DNA of 64,000 nt from Anadara kagoshimensis (Eukaryota; Mollusca; Bivalvia; Arcoida; Arcidae), in NCBI GenBank assembly GCA_021292105.1, contig CM037871.1:38007182-38071181 (forward strand). The letters are read 5' to 3'. The notes under the pieces were generated by a model. That model was not told where the DNA came from. It made no database searches and was given only the letters and a program-made list of their open reading frames with translations. The first letter of the stretch is position 1, and every line of letters starts with the position of its first letter. The position numbers and the translations under genes were made by a program. Shown here in pieces: positions 24,501 to 35,200 of the stretch.

Positions 24501-26460
24501 CTTTCTGTTCAAGAGTCCAAACACCTGTTTGTGGAAGGTACAATAAGAAAAGAAACAAAATTATATTAAAGTAATCCGAGAATTAATTATTGCCTTAATG
24601 GAACTATGGTTTCTGTTAATTGTGGGACAACAATAGTACATACCAGGTACCCAAGTCTCCCTCACATCTTGGGACAAACTACTGTGTTATTTTACCACAC
24701 ATATAATGGGTCCCTGAAATTACTGGATTTGGGTGTAATTACTAAATCAGCCCTCCTTTTAAGTTATATTAATAATATTTGTGCTGTATATGATGCCAAT
24801 TACCAGTAATTAATTACACACTGATGAAACCACACATATAGCCTCATACATTAATATTAATATTTATCCCACCCAGAAAAAATCTTTTTATTATTCCCAA
24901 TGGTCAATTAGTAACCTAATATTAGGTTATATTAGGTCACTAGTGATTATCTCCCTTGTCTCCAAAAAGTATTCGGTCAGTAGCGATTACGCCCCCTGTA
25001 ACCTGTGTAAACAGTTTGCAGCCACAATGGCGTCATCAAAGCGGTTTACTAATCCTGCTGATGTACTTATGTTTTGACATCTTGAAGATAAAGATCTTCG
25101 CATCGCCCAATATGAATTTTAATGACTCCATATATATCCGTATTAGGTCACTAAATCACTGTGTAACTAATAATATACTGCCAAAGTTCAGATATGTAAG
25201 AACGAGTAGTTTGTTCAACATATTTTAAATTATTACATCAATGTAATTTATTTTGTACCACAATATTAGTGCTCCAAATCAGTACAAACATTACATACTG
25301 AGTTACAGTAATATATAAATCAGTAGGGCCTCAGTGACAGAGTGGTATAAAGTGCCTGCTTACGGATCAAAGTGCCGCTCATTGCCTAGGTTAAAGTTTC
25401 ACTTGAGACAATTCCTAATTGGAGAAAGATTGTCAGTTCACTTTATGAAGGCTGGTGGTTTTCTCCAGGCACACTGGTTTTCTCCACCTTCCCGCTTCAA
25501 TATAAGTGAAAGAATCTTGACAGGTGGTAAAACACCATTACTCCATTCCACATAAATATCATTATAAAAGATAATTTATCAATGCATATTTTCATCAAAA
25601 TCTATTCATTAATGAAGGAGGAGTAAAGAAACAGTTTCTAATGCACTTTGATATCTTGAATAACAAAGGGCAATAACTCAAAAGATCCATGGCAAAAAGT
25701 TTGCAATCAGTGATGCACATCAATATATAAAGGAGTCCGTGGAAACTTTCACCAAAAGCTCTTAATTAAATTAATGCAGGTAGAGACATATTTATTGATG
25801 GAGCAGCAAAACATTATACACATCCTTACAGTGAATATTAGGTAAGGTATGAAACAAATATGGTTGAAGTAGCAGTGGAATAGCAGCGTAATTCAAATTG
25901 AAATTATCTGAAAAACACTACATGCACATCAATCAAATTAATGGTGACAAATATGTAACGTATGATTTTCTTTTGTAAAATTCATAGATCTAAACATTAG
26001 TTTAGTTTTGAAAAAAATGTTAATGAAATTGTTAAAATCATAATAAATTGATTTTTATCTTCTATTTTTCAAATTTGGGAAAGACAACCAATTATTTCCA
26101 AGTTGCCATCAAATATAAATAGGTTACAATTTAAAGCTTACTAGATCTTCAAAGCATAAGTTTACAAAAAAAAAACAACTCAGATCATTAATATTGTCAG
26201 ACATGCTGAAAAACAAAGAATTAATTTATCATTGCCTTACTGTACTTTATTTATTACCATTAGGACCCTGAAATCTGGTATACCAGCTGAAGTACTGATA
26301 CCAGCACCAGTATGTACTACAAAATGTCTACTCTGTCTCACTAAATCGGCTAGCTGCTTCACTTTCTCTGCCAGTTCCTCAGTGTGTCAAACCGCTCAGG
26401 TAAACCACATTTACCTTTGTGTTCATACTCTTGATAAACTTCAGCGTAGTTGACAGACAT
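18515..26460 (-). CDS. SIRT6: NAD-dependent protein deacylase sirtuin-6
   Basis: Six exons: 26258-26460, 24417-24524, 22899-23026, 22052-22137, 20993-21073, 18515-19457. Visible are the NAD-binding [15 protein letters not shown], the catalytic His in [10 protein letters not shown] (residue 133, same number as human), zinc cysteines CDKC and C...C in [12 protein letters not shown], and [19 protein letters not shown]6 is a nuclear, chromatin-bound enzyme acting on acetylated histone H3 and other acylated lysines in DNA repair and metabolic control. Exon 1 lacks one base at two places (in the codon before EELAEK, and in the G-run of FRGPNG), which breaks the frame; both look like sequencing deletions. 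The C-terminal tail is long (total about 516 residues against about 355 in human), lysine- and glutamate-rich, ending [20 protein letters not shown] donor-like site overlaps the last codons, so another 3' exon is possible, but AATAAA follows at 18440-18435. Confidence 0.93.
20093..20184. repeat. 46 bp direct duplication
   Basis: Two tandem, near-identical copies starting CTGATAACTGGTTGCAAATG. It lies in the last SIRT6 intron. Confidence 0.85.
20501..20850. repeat. 58 bp tandem array in SIRT6 intron
   Basis: CATGACAAAAGATCA starts at 20559, 20617, 20675 and 20733, a period of 58, with diverged flanking units at about 20501 and 20793. The inner three units differ by only a few bases. Confidence 0.85.
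21085..21186. repeat. 51 bp direct duplication next to SIRT6 exon 5
   Basis: Two copies of a unit starting GTAAGATTATAAAAAGT; the first begins 12 bases upstream of the exon 5 acceptor on the transcribed strand, so the duplication moves intron sequence close to a splice site. Confidence 0.8.
21228..21850 (+). mobile_element. tRNA-derived SINE split by a MITE
   Basis: The head (CAGGGCCTTGGTGACTGAG) ends at about 21248 and the body resumes at 21627 (AGTGATCTAAAGCAC ... TTAGGTTCAAATC ... TTTTGACTGTGGC). The 378 bases between are a separate element. Confidence 0.7.
21249..21626. mobile_element. MITE with CAGGGTTAGCT ends, nested in a SINE
   Basis: Left end CAGGGTTAGCTCTGGC and reverse complement of the right end CAGGGTTAGCTATGGC are near-identical inverted termini. 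Inner sequence is AT-rich with repeated GCTAATTTTT. The target duplication is uncertain (AGTTG against AGTGA). CAGGGTT-type ends suggest hAT-like or related elements, an inference only. Confidence 0.65.
22391..22631. mobile_element. MITE with TATAGGCAAACAAC ends
   Basis: A second copy of the family at 16124-16348. The right end AAGCGGACAGGTCAATGTTG is well preserved and the left end diverged. It lies between SIRT6 exons 3 and 4. Confidence 0.75.
23425..24399. repeat. Bivalve-type dispersed repeat ending GGCTCAGGTGAGCTAAAA
   Basis: Begins ACAAGAGGCCCATGGGCC, then about three diverged units of roughly 145 bases each headed by TGACCTTGACCTTTGAAC, then a tail CATCTGAGCCTTCGGCTC, AGGTGAGCTAAAA. 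CACCTG near the start and CAGGTG near the end form weak inverted termini. A related tail fragment lies at about 63350-63412. The repeat ends about 17 bases from the donor of SIRT6 exon 2. From memory, repeats with this ending are common in oyster and scallop DNA. Confidence 0.65.
25326..25560 (+). mobile_element. tRNA-derived SINE, complete copy
   Basis: Head GGGCCTCAGTGACAGAGTGG, internal promoter-like TAGGTTAAAGTTTCACTTGA, body with TTTCTCCACCTTCCCG, and 3' tail ATATAAGTGAAAGAATCTTG then GTAAAACACCATTACTCCA. Relatives are at 15608, 17776, 21228, 31370, 39509, 41012, 44570, 48645, 50110 and 51766. It lies in SIRT6 intron 1. Confidence 0.75.
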
Positions 26461-26654
26461 AATGGCTTTTTTTACATGTGATATCTATAAAATAAGAAAA
26501 TAATTTAAAAATAAGAGCAATCTTCATACTCCATTAAGAGATATCAGCTCAGACTGATTGAAAGTATAACCTAGTAGGTCATTAGTGCTGTATAGTTGGG
26601 TGTTACTTGAAGGCTGCTACATCTACAGTACAGTAGAACCATGTACTACTACTA

Positions 26655-26830
26655 GTTCAGTTGGTAGAGCATTGGACTCCAGATCTAAAGGCTGTGGGTT
26701 CAAATCCTGATGGGAGCATGTTGTGACCTTAATCAATCAAGTTTCTTCATTTCACATTGCTGTTTAGTTACACTGTGCAAAGGTAATGGACCAGTGAGGC
26801 TGCAACCTCTCGGGTCAATCTATGCATAGT
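26655..26830 (+). mobile_element. tRNA-derived SINE of a different type
   Basis: The head is strongly tRNA-like: AGTTCAGTTGGTAGAGCATT, an anticodon-like arm TTGGA-CTCCAGA-TCTAA, and GTGGGTTCAAATCC. The acceptor stem does not pair and the body continues for about 110 bases, so it is a SINE and not a working tRNA gene. Confidence 0.65.
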
Positions 26831-27732
26831 CCAACGGATGTTTTTTGGAAAAAGAAACAATGTACCAAACCATGTATTGCTAAATTAAATGGTAGAAAAT
26901 AATAATTTCAGAAATATATGAAAAAGACAATCAGTAATTAAAATTTAATATAGTGGTACCCGATCGTTTTGTCATATCGGATAGAGAGAAAGTAGTTTTG
27001 CAGACCCTACCATCGCTATGAGGGGGTACATTCTAGCGGTTGTATGTAACTGGATCATTTGCTGTTAAATCGCATTATCTGGGTTTTAATAAACTGCTGA
27101 TTATCACTCACAATATTCCCGTTTCATGTTAATGGTGAAGTATTTAAAATCCACATGTGGTCATTTGCACACAACACTGTACGAATTATCTCCCTTTCAC
27201 GAAAGTGAAATCTAATCGATAAACAGTTTTAAAATATGACACAATTGCCTCAACATCAAAATACGTTATCATATCCTTCAAAATAAATTTAAATTACCGT
27301 AGATTTCATGAAGAATTAATTAAATCAACCTGCCATTGCTGTTTATTTCAGAAAAAGTTATGATTTTACATCATAGGGCACAAACTTCTCGGACTACTTT
27401 TTATTGTAAACACGAGATCAGTTCGCCAAATTGCAGAAATTATTGGATGCATCCCATCGCAATATTTTACTAGATACCGAAATGTATTCCGAAAATTTAT
27501 TCCAAATGTGCATATGTAACCAAATGCATTACCCATCTCAGAATACATATCTCACGATAAAACAGATGTATTTCTTTCACGCTCATTTACAGGCGCACTA
27601 TTTCCATGTGTACTCATATCTTATAATTTCATAGCAAAGAAGCCCGATATCTTGGAAGAAAGCAATAGCAAAGTACGCGTTCACTATCATGAAACGCCGT
27701 ACAAAAATATGGGATATGTGTTTAACGAATTA

Positions 27733-27935
27733 TAGTCATTTCGTACCATGACCATTTCGTACCATATCAACTACCATTTCGTACAATGTCCATTTCGTAC
27801 CATGACCATTTCGTACCATAATCTTCAACCATTTCGTACCATACACTCAAGCCATTTTACCATATATTACAACTACATAGCTACCATTTCGTACCATATG
27901 ATAGTGAAGTGTTACCAATTCCTACAATAAATTTC
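27733..27935 (-). repeat. Array of CCATTTCGTACC (inverted arm 1)
   Basis: Eight or so copies of a 12-mer close to CCATTTCGTACC separated by 3-15 variable bases. The array opens with TAGTCATTTCGTACCATG, an inverted match to the end of the second array at 28657. Confidence 0.85.
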
Positions 27936-28304
27936 GTATCATAGTGAAAGTCTCTCTCTCTCTCTCTCAACGTAGTTCTTACATGATAGTAAAGTTCTTT
28001 AATGAAAACTCAATAAGACGAACATCTTCAAATAAAAAAACGCTTGGACTTTGAGAATCTATGTTAAAAAACAATGTTTGCTGAACTAGGAGCATCAGAT
28101 CAAAAACAAATGCCGGGTCACGGAATTTCCAAATGATAAAGTGGAGAATCTTATCAATTTTCTTTTTCTTCCTGTTCTTCATATCAGGCTAATTAATATT
28201 AATAAGTAACAACCTTAATAATGTCATTATATTTTATAAATATGGTACGAAAATGGTAGTATTTTCATGTGCAGATTTTGAATGCATTATTTTAATAAAA
28301 ATTT

Positions 28305-28657
28305 GCTAGTCATTTCGTACCATAGAAATGGAAAATTTGGGTACGAAATGGTCATATGGCATGGTACGAAATGGACAGACTTGGGTACGAAATGGTAAAT
28401 TTGGATATGAAATGGTTATGGTACGAAATGGTTATGGTACGAAATGATGGTACGAAATGGTTATGGTACGAAATGGTCATATGGCATGGTTCGAAATGGA
28501 CAGACTTGGGTACGAAATGGTAAATTTGGATACGAAATGGTTATGGTACGAAATGGTTATGGTACGAAATGGTCATATGGCATGGTACAAAATGGACAGA
28601 CTTGGGTACGAAATGGTAAATTTGGGTACGAAATGGTTATGGTACGAAATGACTAGC
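28305..28657 (+). repeat. Array of GGTACGAAATGG bounded by 19 bp inverted termini
   Basis: Starts GCTAGTCATTTCGTACCAT and ends with its exact reverse complement, so the unit has terminal inverted repeats. Inside are about 18 copies of GGTACGAAATGG in a higher-order unit of roughly 95-120 bases (spacers TCATATGGCAT, ACAGACTTG, TAAATTTGG). The 70-86 residue frames across it (NGYGTKW... type) are products of the repeat. Confidence 0.85.
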
Positions 28658-29246
28658 TCCGTGTTTAACCCAGTCCTGACTGACTTCTGCATGCATGCTA
28701 CAAATAACTCTCAGTAATTTACTGTCTGGTGATCGCAGTTTTGTATAATGTTATATAAATTCTAAGAAATCGACATTTAAGGTTGATTTAGGAACAATAT
28801 AAACGAAAAGAAAGCTGTAGATGTTTAGTTTGCATACCTTTTTTTTTGATAAATGTTGGATTCTCTTTTGTTTACCTTTCACATTGGACGTGTCTAGTAT
28901 ACAAATCGGAAATGGACAGGCTGTCATTCCGGTTTCTCGTATTCATATTTTATAAATTATTCGTGATAAAAATCATTTACTGGTAATGATTTTAAACACT
29001 AACACAAAAAGATAAAATACTCATACAAAAATTAAATTGATAACTTGTACATTAATGAACAAATTACTAGTGATTGAACCCGAAAAATAAAATGGTTTGT
29101 CCCGTTTCCATCTTCAATTTTAGTATGCCTAAGTGGGTTCCGATTTCATTTTCCGGCATGGAATTGCATGTTAAACATGGTGAAGCAAAGATAATATGAT
29201 TACTCGGTCTTAAGCAAAAACAAGAGGAATGTTTTAATTTTTTAAA

Positions 29247-32200
29247 ATGTCGCAAACAAAAGTTGAGCTTTGCCGTTTAGTTCTTCGAGAACACTTTGGT
29301 GACATTGCCGAAAAAATTGGAACTTTTTTGCTGAGAAAATCATCATGTCCTCTGAAATACATAGTTGCTGAAACTGGAATAGAGATGGAACAGGTAACAA
29401 CATAATAAAAATCTGAGTAATATTGCACTTTGTCATTTGGTTTAAACAATACCAATGTTGGTTGCAAGTCATCCAACAAGCCAATAAAGCAAATGAATGT
29501 TGGACCACCTGCAATAAGATTCACTTAGAAAATGAGATGTTTAATAACAGTGCTTTATAAACTTAGCATGGTCTAGTGAATATCCCAAGTGAAAACTATT
29601 TCGTATTTGGAGACACCCAAAAAGCAGCACTGTTAGCAACTACCAGGAGGTGGATATTCCTAGAGAATTCCTACAAAGGGAGACTACTCCACTTTAAAAA
29701 AAGTGGACAAAATACTTTGGTCTATACAAACACGTGTTAAGCAAAGTGGGGGAAATTTGGCATTGGTTGTGGTAAAAGACTAATTAAATTTGAGTTTAAA
29801 TGACGATTTTCTTCAATAGAAATGGAACGTAGATATTTTTAATATTTTTCCTAAGAATTGAAATGATGATATTCACTTTAGACATGCACAACGAACTTCA
29901 ACGTTATGACCATATTCTCCCTGGTGATTTTGGGGATTTTTTCATTATTTCAGTTGTTGTGGGTCCGCTCGCGCAAACTGTGACACGAGGAACTATACAG
30001 CAAGTACCGTTACTCATTGTATACAACAATGGCTGCCGAAGTACAAACACGTGTACTGATTTATAGTCCGTATCATTTAAGTATAACAACACTATATTGT
30101 CCAACATAATAATGAAAAATAGTTATTTTAAAACGAACTATAAAGGAACTATTTTTAAGGGAATGTTTGTCAGAGATTTTATTTAGAGTAGTTTCCCCCT
30201 TAATGGCTATTTTTCTAAACTTCCGGTCGGAGTTTAGCTCAATTTTTGAAAGATTATTTTTCAACCATACAGACATTTATCATCCAGTTTTTTGTTAGCG
30301 GAAATATAGACAGGTGTTATTAAATAGCTGTGACAGGTTAATTTGTCAGGAACTTTAATTTTAAAATTTAGTGAAAGTTGCTAATATAGTGCTTGTATCA
30401 ATCAAAAACAAACATACTAATCCATGTCCAAATCACAATCCAGAAGCAAAGTAAAAACTTTGGAACTGACAAGTTAGGTTAGACATGTGAACTTCCACCA
30501 GGAGGTGAGGCCAGGTGCTCCGGATGGGTAAGCACCCCCTGTTTAGCTAGCTACACCCGCCATGTGTGTATCGAAGTTGTGTGAAAGGAACATGGAACTA
30601 TGGGATGTCAAATATATCCAGGGCAATCCTGGATACAGAGACATCAAACTTATCAACAATACTGTGATGATGTCCTTAAAACTTTTTGATAAACCTAAGC
30701 TTGCAATATCCCTGAGTACCGGTATATAATTTTTGGTTCAGAATGATAGTTTGCAACTTTTCTAGTTTCGCTTATATTGAGGCACCACCAAATGTATTCA
30801 AAGTTGCAGAAAGTTATACCTTTGCAATGTTTCTATCTATGTCAAGATTGGTGAGGAGGGTTAATTTTATGATTTCATTTTATATTTAGCCACCTATGTT
30901 AGAATATCATTAAGTGAACAAGCAGTAGTTCCTCAATAATAAAGAGAAGACTGAGGGGGTAACCACCTCTATTGTTAGAGACATTAGTTCTTTAAGTTAT
31001 ATACATATATATGTTTTTGTTTTAAATTTCAGGTTAAAAAAGCTTTGTGTTTATTAATTCAGCAGAATTTAGTATCTTTTGATTACAATAAGAAAGGATT
31101 TATAATATATCGGATTCAAACAGAGGCTGTGTTATGGCGAGTCAGATTTCCTAAATATATTTATTGTGCAAAGACACTGTATGGTGATGCTGCTGAACTT
31201 TTGGTTGAGGATATGCTTGTGAAAGGTCAAAGTTCAATGAGTGAACTGATAGAAAATGTAACCAACAAGCTGAATGAAGCATTGGATTCTGCTGGTTAGT
31301 ATCCTTTTATTTTTCGTGATATGAGGTTCAAATATGAGGTATTATAGTAGGGTCTAAAAGGGGGCCTCAGTGGATCAGGAGTCTAAAGTATACATTTACA
31401 GATAAAAACGCCTCTCACTGCATATGTTCAAGTCCCATTTGGAACAGATCATAGCATGAAAAAGTTTGCCAGTTTGCTTACTGAAGGTCTTTTATTTCTT
31501 TTAGCACTTCTGTTTCTTCCACCATCCCTGCATGAACTGTCCATATAAATATAAGTGAAAGAATCTTGACTGGGATGCAAAACAAAATTATTCCTCTCCT
31601 AAAATTTGATTACCAGTATGTACTCAAATGTTCTCTACTTTTTATGTCAAACAACAAATGTTATAGCCACTGTTAGACATTAGCCTTGTATAAGCTTTAA
31701 AGGATGATAAATTTGAGAAAAGTTTAAACTTTCATGGAAAGTTAAGCAAGAGCAGCTTTTTATATCTTGATAAAATTCATTAATATTTTGCATTTTTACT
31801 TTATAGTATATAAATAATGTACATTTACGTTGATTATATTTTGACAGGTCATCCTAGAATTGCTGATAATTTTGTCAGAGACAAGTTTACAAGTCTGGTA
31901 CAAACACATTTCTTACAACGCTGCCCAGATCCACTGAGAAATGAAGAGGATAGGGTTGTTGCTATGGATACAACTTTAAATCAAGACAAATTATATAAAA
32001 TACCCCCAATGGAGATCGATGGTAATAAAAATTGTAATTAGATATAAAAATGGTTTGGTAAGAGAATAGTTAAAGATAAGGGGGCAAATAAATGTTTGTT
32101 TATAAATGTAGTAGAGTAAGCAGATTGCTGCAGCAATATTTAAAAAAAAAGAAAAACATCCTGAATAATAGTGAAATTTTATTTTTTAAAAATTGGACTA

Positions 32201-35200
32201 TCTTCATTCTATGTTTTATGTTTAAGATGTTGGTTTTTGAAAGACTAGATAAACTGGCAAGCTATGTTGTCTTCCTAAAATTCTTGTTACTCTAACCAAC
32301 CATCAAGGTGGCGACAATGAGACATATTACTGATAGTAATTCTTGGTTTTTTGTTTTTTTTTTTTTTTGAAAATTTGTATGCTATGTAACTTTCAGGTGC
32401 TCTAAGCAGGAAAAGGAAGAAATCTTCAGGAGATGACTCGGAGCCTGCCTCAAAACGTACAAGAACCAACAGTAGTGCTAATGAAGTAAGTGTATATACG
32501 TTTTATGTAATATAATGTTGCTATAGTAACAATAAATCAATTTCATCTATTTTTGTGTTAATATAGTAAAACTTTGATAGACTGTCATCATTTGTCTTGT
32601 AATTGTGTTCATTATACAGAGATTAGGTCATATAATGGGAGGAGACTTGTGATGGAAAACGTACAGTGTAGAAAAAATATTTTTGACATATTTCACCTGT
32701 ATAAAAAGACCACCTTTATAAGGTCCAAATTATTAAGGTCCCATCATTCTTCTTTGACAGTGTTGAAGTAAAAGATTGTTGGACAAATTTTACTTATACA
32801 AGGGTCATTTGTTTATAAGGTCCAAAATTATTAGGGTCCCATGACTGTTCTTTAACAGTATGGAAAGAAATGATTTGGGGACAAATTTCACCTTTGAAAA
32901 AGGCCATTTGTTTATAAGGCCCAAAATTATTATGACCAATGACTCATTTGAATTCTAAAACAGTGAAGAGGAAGAAGTTTTTGGGACAGACTTCACCTGT
33001 ATAACAAGACCACCGGTTTCTAAGACCCAAAATTATTATGTCCCATGTTTTTTAACAGTTTAGAGGAATCAAATTTTTTACCATATTTCACTTGTATAAA
33101 AAATCATTGGTTTTTAAGGTCCAAAATTATTAGGTCCTTTATATAAAACAAGATTCAATTTTTATTGTTTTATTATCTGATTTATTTTTAAAGATTTTTT
33201 TTATATTCAGTTTCATATAATGATACTATCTTTCCTTTATTTACAGGATATTCCGGGAGAGTGTGGTATATACTGGAAGTTAAACTTTGAACGTTTTCAC
33301 AGACATTTCCGGGATCAAGCGCTTGTCTCAGCTATAACAAATAAGATTGATAAGGTTACTATAAAATAAATACAGGATCTTACATGAGTGTTTTAGTAAT
33401 ATAAAATTTATTAAATGAATTGAATAATACTTTATGCAATGAGCCATGGGTTCCATAAAGAGTTATTCAATGAATTTCAATATAACAAAACACAGATGCA
33501 AGATTCCATTTACAATCTAAGAAAACATCACAAAGACCAAGACTTGTGGATGTCCCAAAAATTGCAACATATTTGTATGTGTTCTGCACAGAAGACAAAA
33601 AGGCAGTAAACACTATTTTTTTAATTCATATATTCTTTTAATATCAGTTAACATTTATAACATTTAAATAGTGAATCAATCACAATTGTTTTATTTAAAC
33701 AAACAAATGTTCACCAGGTCAAATAATATCATAGATGGTGGATTTGCATTATAATATCCCATTTTGACAAGGCTCAATTAAGTTAAAAATACCAAAACTC
33801 ATTTCACTGTATTTGATTATCTATGAACATTTTCAGATATTCATTGTCACAAACATAGTGACTTTAATAATTATAGTTAGTCTTAAATACTAAAATATTT
33901 CAGTTCATTTTTTATTAGCCATAATAATTAAGAAATAATCAACATCTACCTGTGGTAAATCGATGAATAATACATTACATGGGTAGGAGTTCACATGCCA
34001 AAGAATATATCACTGGTGGCTTTGCAACCTTGTGATATATTTGCCGCATGTTAATGTGGATCTTTTCAATTCTAACATGATTTAGATAAAAAGGATTAAA
34101 ATAAACATTGTGAACTCTTTCTTTGGAAGTACATTTTACTATCTATTTGCAAAAAGGCCCATTGGAACAATTTGGCTGTTGAGATTACCTCTATTGAAAT
34201 AAATGATTTTATGAATGAAAATTACATCACAACCATTGTTTGCTACACATAGCATGATGTCATAAGATAAGCAAGGGAGTATGTCATTAAAACGGAACAG
34301 CGATGGGTATATCGTTTGTTATACCACGACTGGCTCTCTTCATGTTTCATATGAATTCAAATGCAGGTCATGTTAGAATTCTTCTTTGAAATATTGATTA
34401 AAATGCAAATAAATTCTTACTTGTAGAAAGCAGGGGAAGTATTGAGGACAATGTTACGAGTCAGTGAAACTAAAACTGATCCTTTGGCTACAGTAACAAG
34501 TGCTGTCACCGTAACAGAGGTAGGGACATTGTTACCAGTTAACAGATCTACTACAGCCATAAGCAGTATTCCTTTAAAAACACCATTCCTGGATACCTCA
34601 TAATCGGAATCCTTTAGAATTTTAAAACTCAACCCCTGAGGCCTGTTTAGTAGTATGTACATAGGTTTCAACATTGGCAAGCATTAACACTTCATATAAA
34701 CATATACACAGGGCTTCAATTATCCACTGGTCCACTCATCCCGACAAGTAGAATGTGTACTTGGGTGAGTGATGCTGTCCTTGTCATTTGTCACTTGTCA
34801 TGGTACCCAAGGTAAATTTATCAGATTTATACCTATGTTTCCACAATTTTTAAATCATTAGTAGCCAAATTTCCAAGATTTGTGAAAATATAGTACTTTT
34901 TAAAGTAATTTTTCACAAATTTGTTAAAATAGGTTACTTTTTGAAAGAATATCACAAAAATGAGTAACCAATGGCGATTTTGGCTACCAGGAATGGAAAC
35001 ATAGTATACATGTAATTGCATCGTGCATATCATGCCTTTCAGTCACAAACATTATTTTGTACCTTTGCATACATATCATCATGACATGCACAAATCTGTC
35101 GTTTCATATTCAGAACTTCATTACTGTTAGGTAAAGTCTAAAGGATGTTCTGAGTGCTTCTATGGTAATATGGAAATTCTGATACAGATAGATAAGCATG

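Larger units (their letters stand above)
26461..29246. other. Divergent intergenic region of SIRT6 and POLR3C
   Basis: 2.8 kb separates the two start codons. It contains a SINE (26655-26830), two inverted arrays of CCATTTCGTACC (27733-27935 and 28305-28657) and a (CT)n run at 27951-27968. A small hairpin TTTCACGAAAGTGAAA lies near 27196. Both promoters must lie here; no confident core promoter element was found. Confidence 0.6.

Noticed and set aside
26655-26730. Possible functional tRNA gene with a CCA-like anticodon
   Set aside because: The acceptor stem does not pair, the T arm is imperfect, and a SINE-like body follows.
28444-28717. Repetitive 70-86 residue proteins of the NGYGTKW / MVRNG type
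   Set aside because: They are translations of the GGTACGAAATGG array; similar frames appear in more than one phase, as expected of a tandem repeat.
34417-34680. Minus-strand 87-codon frame
   Set aside because: It is the shadow of POLR3C exon 6 and its flank on the plus strand.
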